A DNA stretch of 64,000 bases from Micrococcales bacterium (lineage in GTDB: Bacteria; Actinomycetota; Actinomycetes; Actinomycetales; Microbacteriaceae): NCBI GenBank assembly GCA_017306245.1, contig JAFKIY010000001.1:682001-746000 (forward strand). The letters are read 5' to 3'. Position numbers and translations under genes: made by a program. Positions 8,434 through 16,474 of the stretch are shown piece by piece (positions within the stretch are counted from its first letter, which is position 1; each line of letters opens with the position of its first letter). A model generated the notes under the pieces. It ran no database searches. It worked only from the letters and a program-made list of their open reading frames with translations, and was not told where the DNA came from.

Positions 8434-9153
8434 ATGGCACGCACCCACTTGGTAGATGCCGCCTTGCATCCGGTTCGAGACCACATGGCCTTCGAGTCCT
8501 GCGTCGAACAATTGGGATCGGCGATTCAGCTTGGAATATTTGAACCGGGAACGCTATTGCCGCCGGAACGGATCCTGAGCGAAAAGCTCGGAGTATCGAG
8601 GGCGACAGTTCGCGAGGCGATCAGTGCGCTTCGGGCCGCAGGATTCGTCAGCACGACGCGAGGGCGCGGCGGTGGCACCGTCGTCGAAGAAGTGCGCCCA
8701 GTGCGCTTGCCCGACCAGGCAAACATCGGCGACCGCAACAGCGAAATCACCGACACCGTAATATTCCGTCGCGTCATTGAACCTGGGGCCTGTTTCGTCG
8801 CGGCATCTCAAACCTTGAGCACGGAGTCACGATCGCTCCTCCGCGATTGTCTGAACGATCTCAGCGAAGCGCCAAGTCCGACCCGTTACCGCCAGGCAGA
8901 CGCGCGACTCCACTTGTCGATCGCCTCGGTATGCGGGTCGAGCGAATTAACCAAGGCGTGCAGCATGATCCAAACCAAAATCCACCAATTCCTCGAAGAA
9001 ATCCCGTTCCTGGAAAAGAACATCGCGCACTCCGAGCGGCAACACCAGCGAATAGTGAAATCCATCCTCGACGGAGATGCAGAGGTAGCGAGGAGCGTCA
9101 TGGAAGATCACTGCGACGCGACGGCGGCACTCCTCAAGGGACTACTGAAATGA
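8434..9153 (+). CDS. GntR family regulator, FadR/FCD type
   Basis: A 239-residue regulator with an N-terminal winged helix-turn-helix (about 20-85; LPPERILSEKLGVSRATVREAISALRAAG is the recognition region) and a C-terminal helical FCD-type ligand domain (about 105-235). The ATG at 8434 is preferred over an in-frame TTG at 8413 because GGGAGAG lies 5-11 bases before it. It opens the amine-catabolism operon and is probably its substrate-responsive local regulator. Its stop codon overlaps a five-codon mini-ORF leading into the next gene. Confidence 0.88.
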   Translation: MARTHLVDAALHPVRDHMAFESCVEQLGSAIQLGIFEPGTLLPPERILSEKLGVSRATVREAISALRAAGFVSTTRGRGGGTVVEEVRPVRLPDQANIGDRNSEITDTVIFRRVIEPGACFVAASQTLSTESRSLLRDCLNDLSEAPSPTRYRQADARLHLSIASVCGSSELTKACSMIQTKIHQFLEEIPFLEKNIAHSERQHQRIVKSILDGDAEVARSVMEDHCDATAALLKGLLK

Positions 9154-9167
9154 GCACTTCGGCATGA
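9150..9167 (+). other. Five-codon bridging mini-ORF (MSTSA)
   Basis: ATG at 9150 overlaps the GntR stop (ATGA), and its own TGA at 9165-9167 overlaps the ATG of the ligase gene at 9164 (a second ATGA). The octamer ATGAGCAC occurs at both starts, 14 bases apart, so this may be a small duplication that moved the real start out of frame. It could pass ribosomes from gene to gene, since no Shine-Dalgarno sequence is seen before 9164. Confidence 0.4.
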
Positions 9168-10546
9168 GCACGGCAACCACCCATCCGAGAAACGAGCGGA
9201 TGCTGACGGTAGATCAACTGACTGCATGCATTGCCAGCGGCGAGACCGACACCGTGATCCTCGCATTCACGGACATGCAGGGGCGATTGCAGGGCAAGCT
9301 TATTCAGGCGCAGTTCTTCCTCGACACCGTGCTGCAACATGGCACTGAGGGCTGCAATTACCTTCTCGCGGTGGACACGGACATGAACACAGTCGACGGC
9401 TACGACATCACCTCGTGGGACAAGGGCTACGGCGATATGGTGTTCGAGACGGATCTCGAGACGATCCGCCGACTGCCGTATCGTCCGGGCAGCGTCATGA
9501 TCCAGTGCGATCTCCTCACCACGGCGGGGGAGGCCGTTGCCGTGTCCCCGCGGACCATGCTGAGGGCGCAAGTGGACAAGGCCGCCGCACTCGGGTGGAA
9601 AGCGGTGGCGGGAACAGAACTGGAGTTCATGGTCTACAACACGTCGTACGAGGACGCCTGGAACGGAAACTACAACAACCTGGTTCCAGCGAACCAGTAC
9701 AACGTCGACTACTCCATTCTCGGTTCCTCGCGCGTCGAACCGTTGCTGCGAACGATCCGCAACATGATGTGGGCCGCTGGCATGACTGTCGAATCGGCCA
9801 AGGGCGAGTGCAACCTCGGACAGCACGAGATTGCATTCAAATACGACGAGGTGATGACCACCGCAGACAACCACAGCGTCTACAAGACAGGGGCGAAGGA
9901 CATCGCCCAGCAGGCTGGGCAGTCCATCACGTTCATGGCGAAGCCGAACCCGCGCGAAGGCAGCTCATGCCACATTCACATGTCGCTTCGTTCGTTGGCC
10001 GACGAAATCGTATTTTGGGACAGTGCTGCCGGCAAACGCACTCCGCTGTACGAACACTTCATCGCAGGGGTCCTGACCACGATGAGCGAATTCACGCTGT
10101 TCTATGCCCCGAATATCAACTCGTACAAGAGGTTCGTGGAGGGATCCTTCGCTCCGACGGCCGTGGCCTGGGGTCAGGACAATCGATCCTGCGCGGTGCG
10201 GCTTATCGGGCAAGGAGCCAGCGCGAGAATGGAAAATCGGCTTCCAGGGGGCGATGTCAATCCGTATCTTGCACTCTCAGCCATGCTCGCAGGCGGGCTG
10301 TACGGCATCGAGCACGAGTTGGAACTAGAACCGGAGTCGGTCGGAAACGCCTACACCTCGAATGCGCCCCGGGTGCCGTCGACCCTTCATCAGGCCCGGG
10401 ATGCGTTTGCGAATTCGCAGGTCGCCGCTGAAGTATTCGGCGCAGACGTAGTGAAGCACTATGTCCACTATGCGGATGCGGAAATTGCGGCATTCGATGC
10501 TGCAGTCACCGATTGGGAACTTCGACGCGGATTCGAGAGGCTCTGA
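9164..10546 (+). CDS. Glutamine synthetase-like gamma-glutamyl-amine ligase
   Basis: A 460-residue protein of the type I glutamine synthetase fold. It keeps the metal and substrate motifs GTELEFMVY (about 150), ECNLGQHEIAF (about 220) and SSCHIHMSL (about 267), and the C-terminal region NRSCAVRLIG. In clusters of this kind the enzyme joins glutamate to an amine by ATP-dependent gamma-glutamylation (PuuA for putrescine; actinobacterial GlnA3 and GlnA4 for polyamines and ethanolamine) rather than making glutamine. The dehydrogenases and the hydrolase downstream support this catabolic role. The precise amine is not readable from sequence. Confidence 0.85.
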   Translation: MSTATTHPRNERMLTVDQLTACIASGETDTVILAFTDMQGRLQGKLIQAQFFLDTVLQHGTEGCNYLLAVDTDMNTVDGYDITSWDKGYGDMVFETDLETIRRLPYRPGSVMIQCDLLTTAGEAVAVSPRTMLRAQVDKAAALGWKAVAGTELEFMVYNTSYEDAWNGNYNNLVPANQYNVDYSILGSSRVEPLLRTIRNMMWAAGMTVESAKGECNLGQHEIAFKYDEVMTTADNHSVYKTGAKDIAQQAGQSITFMAKPNPREGSSCHIHMSLRSLADEIVFWDSAAGKRTPLYEHFIAGVLTTMSEFTLFYAPNINSYKRFVEGSFAPTAVAWGQDNRSCAVRLIGQGASARMENRLPGGDVNPYLALSAMLAGGLYGIEHELELEPESVGNAYTSNAPRVPSTLHQARDAFANSQVAAEVFGADVVKHYVHYADAEIAAFDAAVTDWELRRGFERL

Positions 10547-10552
10547 CTTCCC

Positions 10553-11947
10553 ATGAAATTCGCTACCTCCGCGTACCGTGCCGGCGGGACGCACACCGTG
10601 GTCAATCCCGCGACAGGCGCCTGGGTCACTGACGTGGCCCTCGCGGACGAACGCGAAACCGACGAGACGATCGCGGCGGCGCACGAGGCCTTCCAGAGTT
10701 GGCGCGCGGTCAGTCCGGGGGAACGGGCGCGGTTGCTCCGTGCCTTTGCGGCCACCGTCGATTCCCATGTCGAGGAACTCGCCGCGCTCGAGGTCATCGG
10801 TGCGGGTCACACGATTGGAAACGCCCGGTGGGAAGCGGGGAACGTCCGTGACGTACTGAATTACTATTCCGCCTCGCCAGAGCGCCACTTCGGCAGACAG
10901 ATCCCGGTAGAAGGCGGCGTTGACGTGACGTTCCATGAGCCGCTGGGAGTCGTCGGTTTGATTGTGCCGTGGAATTTTCCCATGCCGATTGCCAGCTGGG
11001 GTTTCGGCCCGGCCCTGGCTGCGGGAAACACCGTCGTCCTCAAGCCTGCGGAACTCACCCCCCTCACCGCAATGCGCATCGCCGAGCTTGCCCTGGAGGC
11101 AGGCATTCCCGAGCATGTTCTGACCGTCATCCCCGGCAAAGGCACGGTTGTCGGAAATCGCTTTGTCACGCATCCGCTTGTGCGGAAAGTGGCGTTTACC
11201 GGGTCGACAGTGGTGGGGAAGGCAATCATGCGCGGCTGCGCTGATCAGGTGAAACGCGTGACCCTCGAGCTGGGCGGCAAAGGGGCGAACATCATCTTCG
11301 ACGACGCTGATCTCGAACTGGCTGCCGCATCCGCGCCTGCGGGCGCCTTCGATAATTCTGGACAGGACTGCTGCGCGCGCTCCCGGATTCTCGTGCAGGA
11401 GAGCGTGTACGAACGCTTTCTGGAACTCCTGGAGCCTGCGGTGAAAGCCGTGAAGGTCATGGATCCGGCATCGCCAGAGTCGGAAATGGGGCCGATGGTT
11501 TCTGCACGGCAACGCGACTCGGTCTCCGCCTATCTGGATAAGGCAAATATCGCCTACAGCGGTTCAACGGTCACGGGCACCGACGGATTCTGGCTGGCAC
11601 CGACGGTGGTGCTGCCCACCGGCTCGCACGACCCGGTGTGGCAGGACGAGCTGTTCGGACCGGTGGTCGCCGTGATGCCCTTCGCCGACGAAGCGGATGC
11701 GGTCTCGAAAGCGAACGACACCGATTACGGACTGGCCGGATCGCTCTTCACCTCGAATCTCGGTCGAGCGCTGAGGGTTGCTCGGGCGCTGGACACGGGC
11801 AATTTGTCCATCAACTCGCACTCCTCGGTGCGCTACTGGACTCCGTTCGGCGGTTTCAAGCAGTCCGGACTGGGCCGCGAACTCGGGCCCGACGCGCCCG
11901 ACTCGTTCAGCGAAGTCAAAAACGTGTTCATTTCAACGGAAAGGTAG
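10553..11947 (+). CDS. NAD(P)-dependent aldehyde dehydrogenase
   Basis: A 464-residue aldehyde dehydrogenase that oxidises an aldehyde to a carboxylate. Key residues are present: N141 in PWNFP, E239 in TLELGGKGANII and the catalytic C273 in GQDCCARSR. The NAD-binding FTGST is at 215-219. It starts 6 bases after the ligase gene. In the proposed pathway it would oxidise the gamma-glutamyl aminoaldehyde, the step done by PuuC in putrescine breakdown. It is slightly shorter at the N-terminus than typical 480-500-residue members. Confidence 0.92.
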   Translation: MKFATSAYRAGGTHTVVNPATGAWVTDVALADERETDETIAAAHEAFQSWRAVSPGERARLLRAFAATVDSHVEELAALEVIGAGHTIGNARWEAGNVRDVLNYYSASPERHFGRQIPVEGGVDVTFHEPLGVVGLIVPWNFPMPIASWGFGPALAAGNTVVLKPAELTPLTAMRIAELALEAGIPEHVLTVIPGKGTVVGNRFVTHPLVRKVAFTGSTVVGKAIMRGCADQVKRVTLELGGKGANIIFDDADLELAAASAPAGAFDNSGQDCCARSRILVQESVYERFLELLEPAVKAVKVMDPASPESEMGPMVSARQRDSVSAYLDKANIAYSGSTVTGTDGFWLAPTVVLPTGSHDPVWQDELFGPVVAVMPFADEADAVSKANDTDYGLAGSLFTSNLGRALRVARALDTGNLSINSHSSVRYWTPFGGFKQSGLGRELGPDAPDSFSEVKNVFISTER

Positions 11948-11952
11948 CCACG

Positions 11953-12741
11953 ATGACGGGAAGCGGGAAGCTTGACGGCAAGATTGCCGTCATCACGGGA
12001 GGCTGCTCGGGGATCGGGCTCGCAACCGCGAGGAAGTTTACGGCAGAGGGCGCGACGGTCGTGATCGGTGATCTCGACACCAGCAACGGCTCCGACATTG
12101 CCCGCGAACTCGGCGGGTCCTTCGTTCGTACGAACGTGGCCGTGGAGGAGGAGGTAAACGCGCTGTTCGCACACGCCAAGTCGGCGTACGGGCGGGTGGA
12201 CGTCGCCTTCAACAATGCCGGAATATCGCCAGCAGACGATGACTCAATCCTCAAGACCGGGATTGAGGCATGGGACAAAGTGCAGCAGGTGAACCTCACG
12301 AGCGTATTCCTGTGTTGCAGGGCTGTGCTCCCGTACATGCTCGAGCAGGGGAAAGGCTCGATCATCAATACGGCATCGTTCGTGGCCATCATGGGTGCCG
12401 CCACTTCCCAGATCTCCTACACCGCATCGAAGGGCGGCGTTCTGGCGATGACGAGAGAACTCGGTGTGCAGTTCGCGAAGAAGGGTATTCGGGTCAACGC
12501 CGTGTGCCCCGGCCCTGTCAACACACCGCTGCTGCAGGAACTCTTCGCGAAGGACCCCGAGCGCGCTGCGCGGCGGCTCATCCATATTCCGATGGGACGC
12601 TTCGCGGAACCAGAAGAGATCGCCAATGCCGTGGCTTTCCTTGCGAGCGACGAATCGAGTTTCATCACCGCCACGGACTTTCTCGTGGATGGCGGCCTCT
12701 CGAACGCCTATGTAACGTCTTTGGACGCCGACTTTGACTAG
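11953..12741 (+). CDS. Short-chain dehydrogenase/reductase, NAD type
   Basis: A 262-residue classical SDR with the cofactor motif TGGCSGIG (15-22), NNAG at 87-90, and catalytic S142, Y156 and K160. D40 at the end of the second strand favours NAD over NADP, which suits oxidation. It sits 5 bases after the aldehyde dehydrogenase gene. In this operon it would turn an alcohol of the gamma-glutamylated substrate into the aldehyde, taking the place of the amine oxidase (PuuB) of the polyamine pathway. This role is inferred from context; annotation as an acyl-carrier-protein reductase would be the generic alternative. Confidence 0.88.
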   Translation: MTGSGKLDGKIAVITGGCSGIGLATARKFTAEGATVVIGDLDTSNGSDIARELGGSFVRTNVAVEEEVNALFAHAKSAYGRVDVAFNNAGISPADDDSILKTGIEAWDKVQQVNLTSVFLCCRAVLPYMLEQGKGSIINTASFVAIMGAATSQISYTASKGGVLAMTRELGVQFAKKGIRVNAVCPGPVNTPLLQELFAKDPERAARRLIHIPMGRFAEPEEIANAVAFLASDESSFITATDFLVDGGLSNAYVTSLDADFD

Positions 12742-12754
12742 GGAAGAGCCGCCG

Positions 12755-13474
12755 ATGCCCGTCATCGGAATAAGCACGTATCGGCAGCCGGCATCCTGGT
12801 CGTCGTGGGAAGGCGTGACAGCGGACATTCTCCCAACCGCGTACGCCGAATCCGTCGTCGAAACCGGGGGCGCACCGCTGCTCGTTCCCCCCGTGCCGTC
12901 GCTGGCGGCGGCCAAATTGCTGGTTACCCGAATTGATGGCCTGATCATCGCCGGAGGTTCCGACGTTAATCCTGCTCGGTACCGGCAGAAACCGCACGGT
13001 GCGGTGACCACGTGGTACGACGACCGCGACGCGTCCGAACTGTGGCTGCTGGATGCCGCGGCCCCGCGTCAACTTCCGGTGCTGGGGATCTGCCGCGGAA
13101 TGCAAATCATGGCGGTGCACGCCGGCGGCTCGATCATTCAGCATCTCCCTGACGACGTGGGCAACTCGAGTCATTCCGGCTTGGGTAATGCCTACGGCGC
13201 AACAAACGTCATGATCGAATCGGGGCATCGAATTTCCGCCCTCGTCGATCCGAGTCTGATCGTCGCGTGCCACCACCATCAGGGCGTCTCGACGCATCCG
13301 GGGTTCGTCGCGACGGCCCACAGTGGCGACGGCGTGCTTGAGGCGATGGAAGCGGAAGGCGAGCGCTTCCTGGTTGGGGTGCAGTGGCATCCGGAAACGA
13401 CAAAGGACAAGGGACTGTTCGCAGGGTTGATCGCCGCGGCCGGGGCAAATCGGTCGAACTCCGGCACCCGTTAG
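12755..13474 (+). CDS. Gamma-glutamyl amide hydrolase, class I amidotransferase fold (PuuD-like)
   Basis: A 239-residue peptidase C26-type protein with the nucleophile C113 in GICRGMQ and the partner residues H212 and E214 in QWHPE. The ATG at 12755 follows GGGAAGAG; an in-frame TTG at 12734 overlaps the preceding gene and is less likely. By family it cleaves gamma-glutamyl amides, here releasing glutamate and the amino acid made from the imported amine. It closes the catabolic half of the cluster, with no synthetase domain that would make it a glutamine amidotransferase. Confidence 0.87.
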   Translation: MPVIGISTYRQPASWSSWEGVTADILPTAYAESVVETGGAPLLVPPVPSLAAAKLLVTRIDGLIIAGGSDVNPARYRQKPHGAVTTWYDDRDASELWLLDAAAPRQLPVLGICRGMQIMAVHAGGSIIQHLPDDVGNSSHSGLGNAYGATNVMIESGHRISALVDPSLIVACHHHQGVSTHPGFVATAHSGDGVLEAMEAEGERFLVGVQWHPETTKDKGLFAGLIAAAGANRSNSGTR

Positions 13475-13505
13475 ACGCCGCTGGACTCGACAGTAAAAGG
13501 AGATC

Positions 13506-14216
13506 ATGTTTCACATCCAGTTCATCAGCGATTCGACCCTCACCGAAATCGTCCTGCTGGCTCTGGCATTCGTGCTCAGCGCCCTTATCGGAGGAGAGCG
13601 TCAACGCAAACTGAAGAGCGCCGGGTTGCGCACGCACACTCTGGTCGGGTTGGGCGCGGCAGTCTTCACGCTGGTCTCGGCGTACGGCTTCGCGAATGTC
13701 ATCGGGCCGGAAGTTGTACTCGATCCCTCCAGAATCGCAGCGCAGATTGTGTCAGGGATCGGATTCCTGGGTGCCGGTGTCATCTTCGTTCGACAGAACG
13801 TGGTGAGCGGGCTGACGACGGCGGCCAGTATTTGGATGACGGCAGCTGTCGGAATGGCGTGTGGGGCGGGGATGGCGCTCATCGCCATCATTGCGACGAT
13901 GTTTTACCTCATCGCCGTGATGTTTCTGCCGCTGCTGGGACGATACATCCCGAAGATCGATCGCGATCAGGTCTTTATCGTTTCTTACAAGGAAAATCGG
14001 GGCATTCTCCGGGAGATCCTCATCGTGGCGACGCGACACGGCTACGAAGCATCGCTCTCAGAGACGCGCAAGATCGAGGTGCCGGGAAAGGTTCCGCGGG
14101 TTGAGGCGAGCATGAGGTTCCGCCACGGCAGGGGACCGCTTGAGGACCTTGTCGAAGGGTTGTCCGAGATCAAGGGAGTCGTCTCAGTGCTGGTTACCAA
14201 GGAAGAAACCGAGTAG
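13506..14216 (+). CDS. MgtC/SapB family membrane protein
   Basis: A 236-residue protein with an N-terminal membrane domain of about four or five helices bearing the family hallmark GERQRKLKSAGLRTHTLVGLGA (split over residues 28-49) and GIGFLGAGVIF (about 84-94). A soluble C-terminal domain of about 80 residues, probably ACT-like, starts after residue 155. AAAGGAG lies 5 bases before the ATG. Known MgtC proteins support growth under magnesium or acid stress; why one sits inside an amine operon is unclear. It may share the transcript without sharing the pathway. Confidence 0.87.
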   Translation: MFHIQFISDSTLTEIVLLALAFVLSALIGGERQRKLKSAGLRTHTLVGLGAAVFTLVSAYGFANVIGPEVVLDPSRIAAQIVSGIGFLGAGVIFVRQNVVSGLTTAASIWMTAAVGMACGAGMALIAIIATMFYLIAVMFLPLLGRYIPKIDRDQVFIVSYKENRGILREILIVATRHGYEASLSETRKIEVPGKVPRVEASMRFRHGRGPLEDLVEGLSEIKGVVSVLVTKEETE

Positions 14217-14236
14217 CGATGAGCCGGATAGGGCCG

Positions 14237-14254
14237 GTCACCGCTCCCGGTGGC
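14237..14254 (+). terminator. Weak hairpin after the catabolic operon
   Basis: GTCACCG, a four-base loop and CGGTGGC can pair over seven positions with one G-U pair, 20 bases after the MgtC stop. It is followed by an A-rich rather than T-rich run, so it is a poor intrinsic terminator; it may only attenuate or protect transcripts. Confidence 0.25.
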
Positions 14255-14281
14255 GATGAAATAAAAATCAAATGCCTAACA

Positions 14282-14318
14282 TCAGGCCATTGACAAATTA
14301 GGGGAGGGCGCGGAAGAT
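14282..14318 (+). promoter_or_regulatory. Promoter of the ABC importer operon with shared element
   Basis: The 15-mer TCAGGCCATTGACAA (14282-14296) is identical to that before the GntR gene. It contains TTGACA (14290-14295), followed after 17 bases by a weak -10, GAAGAT (14313-14318). The same placement relative to the -35 box suggests that importer and catabolic genes are controlled together. Confidence 0.5.
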
Positions 14319-14392
14319 CAAAAGATCAGTCAGATGAGTGACCTCCAGTGGAGAAGACAGTGGTTTTCATTGTGTAGAGAATCGGAGAAAAA

Positions 14393-15523
14393 ATGTTCAA
14401 ACCTCGTACCCTCAACGGCGTCGTGGCAATCGCCGCGGTTGCCGCACTCGCCCTCGCCGGATGTTCGGCGGGCAACGGCGGATCCAGCGACAACAGTGGC
14501 GGGGTCGACGCGAGCAAGGCGACCAGCGCGGCCGATTTCGGCGGCATGGATGCCCTCGTCGCTGCGGCAAAGAAGGAAGGCACCCTCAACGTCATTGCGC
14601 TCCCGGACGACTGGGCGAACTACGGAAAGATCATTGCCGCGTTCAAAGCGAAGTACGGCCTGACGGTCAATTCCGCCAACCCAAATGGGTCCAGCGCGGA
14701 CGAGATCAAGGCCGCTGACGACAACAAGGGTCAGGACACCGCACCGGATGTCTTCGACCTCGGCGCAGCAGTCGCACTGGCGAACACCGCGAAATTCGCA
14801 CCCTACAAGGTTGCCAACTGGGGCGACATCCCGGATGGCAACAAGGAGCCGACAGGCTTGTGGGTCAACGACTACACGGGAAGCATGTCGATTGGCTACA
14901 ACTCCAACAAGTACCCGAAGCCGACAAGCCTCGACGACCTGCTGAAGCCCGACTACAAGGGCGCAGTGGCCATCAACGGTGACCCCACCCAGGCTGGCGC
15001 CGCGTTTGCCGCGGTTGGACTGGCGACAGTGCAAAGCGGCGGCACTCTGGACAACTTCCAGCCCGGTATCGACTACTTTGCCAAACTCAACAAGGCGGGG
15101 AACTTCCTCACGGTGGACCCCACGCCGGCAACCATCGCCTCGGGTGAAACCGGTGTCGTCTTCGACTGGAGCTACAACAACCTTGCAGCTGCTGCCACCG
15201 TCCCCGGGTGGAAGGTCACCACTCTTCCCGGAACCGCGTACATCAGCTACTACAACCAGGCCATCAACCTGGACGCTCCACATCCGGCCGCAGCGCGACT
15301 GTGGGAAGAGTTCGTGTACAGCCCTGAGGTTCAGAACCTGTTCCTCGCCAGCGGCGCGTACCCGGTCACCATTGACGCCATGACGAAGGCGGGAACCGTT
15401 GACCAGTCCGCGCTCGACACGGTCGGTGCGCTCCCCGAGCAGCGGGTAACTCCGACCACGGCGCAGACGGATGCGGCGAACGCGTTGCTCTCCAAGAATT
15501 GGGCAGCGGCCATCGGCCAGTAG
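14393..15523 (+). CDS. ABC importer substrate-binding lipoprotein
   Basis: A 376-residue lipoprotein with a signal peptide ending in the lipobox LAGC (C24), then a glycine/serine linker and a family 1 type extracellular binding domain from about residue 45. The fold resembles the PotD, iron and aminoethylphosphonate group. GGAGAAAAA lies just before the ATG. It would capture the substrate outside the membrane and deliver it to the two permeases encoded next. Co-regulation with the gamma-glutamylation genes suggests that it binds the same amine. Confidence 0.9.
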   Translation: MFKPRTLNGVVAIAAVAALALAGCSAGNGGSSDNSGGVDASKATSAADFGGMDALVAAAKKEGTLNVIALPDDWANYGKIIAAFKAKYGLTVNSANPNGSSADEIKAADDNKGQDTAPDVFDLGAAVALANTAKFAPYKVANWGDIPDGNKEPTGLWVNDYTGSMSIGYNSNKYPKPTSLDDLLKPDYKGAVAINGDPTQAGAAFAAVGLATVQSGGTLDNFQPGIDYFAKLNKAGNFLTVDPTPATIASGETGVVFDWSYNNLAAAATVPGWKVTTLPGTAYISYYNQAINLDAPHPAAARLWEEFVYSPEVQNLFLASGAYPVTIDAMTKAGTVDQSALDTVGALPEQRVTPTTAQTDAANALLSKNWAAAIGQ

Positions 15524-15532
15524 AGTGTGAAA

Positions 15533-16474
15533 ATGACTGTGGCGTCTGATCAATCCGATGCCAGCGGTGGCGCCGGGGCATTGCCTCGGCGCCACCCGCA
15601 CAACGGATCGATCATCATTCGACGGCAGAAGCGCGGGCTCGCCTTCCTCGGACTGACCCCGTTCGCTTCCTACGTCCTGCTCTTTCTCGCGTTGCCGACG
15701 GTCATCGCCATGGCCACCGGATTCTTCGACAATGCCGGGAAGTTCACGTTCGACAATATTGCCGCGATCTTCGACCCGGTCATCCTCAAAACGTTTGTCT
15801 CCTCCTTCTGGGTTTCCGCACTCACGTCGATCATCGGCGCGGTCGTCGGCGCGCTCGTGTGCTACGCCCTCCTCGGAACCCGCCCGGACGGTCCGCTTCG
15901 CCGGATGATCGAGGCCGCCTCGAGCGTCCTGGCCCAGTTCGGCGGCGTCATGCTCGCTTTCGCCTTCATCGCGACGGTCGGCGTCCAGGGCCTGGTCACC
16001 GTGTGGCTGCAAAATCTGTTCAACTTCAACATTTACGCCGACGGAGTCTGGCTGTATTCGGTGCCCGGGTTGATCCTCCCGTATGTGTACTTTCAAGTGC
16101 CGCTCATGATCATCACCTTCCTGCCAGCGCTGGAAGGGCTGAAGCCGCAGTGGGCGGAGGCGAATGCCACACTCGGGGGCGGGCGGTTCACCTACTGGAC
16201 GCGGATCGCCGCACCCGTCCTTGCTCCGGCATTTTTCGGCAGTCTGCTCCTGCTTTTTGCGAACGCATTCTCCGCATACGCGACTGCAGCGGCCTTGATC
16301 AGCCAGGGTTCCCAGATCGTCCCGCTCCAGATCAGGGCCGCTCTGGTCAGTGAAACGATTCTTGGCCGGGCGAACATGGCGGGCGCGCTCGCTCTCGGCA
16401 TGATCGTCGTCATGATCGTCGTGATGACCGCATATTCCTTCCTTCAGAGACGCACGACGATGTGGCAGCGATGA
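15533..16474 (+). CDS. ABC importer permease 1 (PotB-like)
   Basis: A 313-residue permease with a polar N-terminal tail of about 38 residues and six hydrophobic segments. The EAA-type loop near 205-220 (WAEANATLGGGRFTYWTRIAAP) contacts the ATPase. A GTG at 15527 is an alternative start two codons upstream. It begins 9 bases after the binding-protein stop and ends in a four-base overlap with permease 2. Confidence 0.88.
   Translation: MTVASDQSDASGGAGALPRRHPHNGSIIIRRQKRGLAFLGLTPFASYVLLFLALPTVIAMATGFFDNAGKFTFDNIAAIFDPVILKTFVSSFWVSALTSIIGAVVGALVCYALLGTRPDGPLRRMIEAASSVLAQFGGVMLAFAFIATVGVQGLVTVWLQNLFNFNIYADGVWLYSVPGLILPYVYFQVPLMIITFLPALEGLKPQWAEANATLGGGRFTYWTRIAAPVLAPAFFGSLLLLFANAFSAYATAAALISQGSQIVPLQIRAALVSETILGRANMAGALALGMIVVMIVVMTAYSFLQRRTTMWQR

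Noticed and set aside
9164-13474. The cluster as a plain Puu polyamine pathway
   Set aside because: The oxidase PuuB is missing and an SDR stands in its place; polyamine use is not excluded but fits the gene content less well.
14237-14254. Strong intrinsic terminator after the MgtC gene
   Set aside because: The hairpin is short and lacks a T run; listed only as a weak feature.
8279-14296. The 15-base direct repeat read as att sites of a 6-kb integrated element
   Set aside because: There is no integrase or excisionase, both copies sit at promoter positions with a -35 box, and the importer outside the repeat belongs functionally to the cluster.
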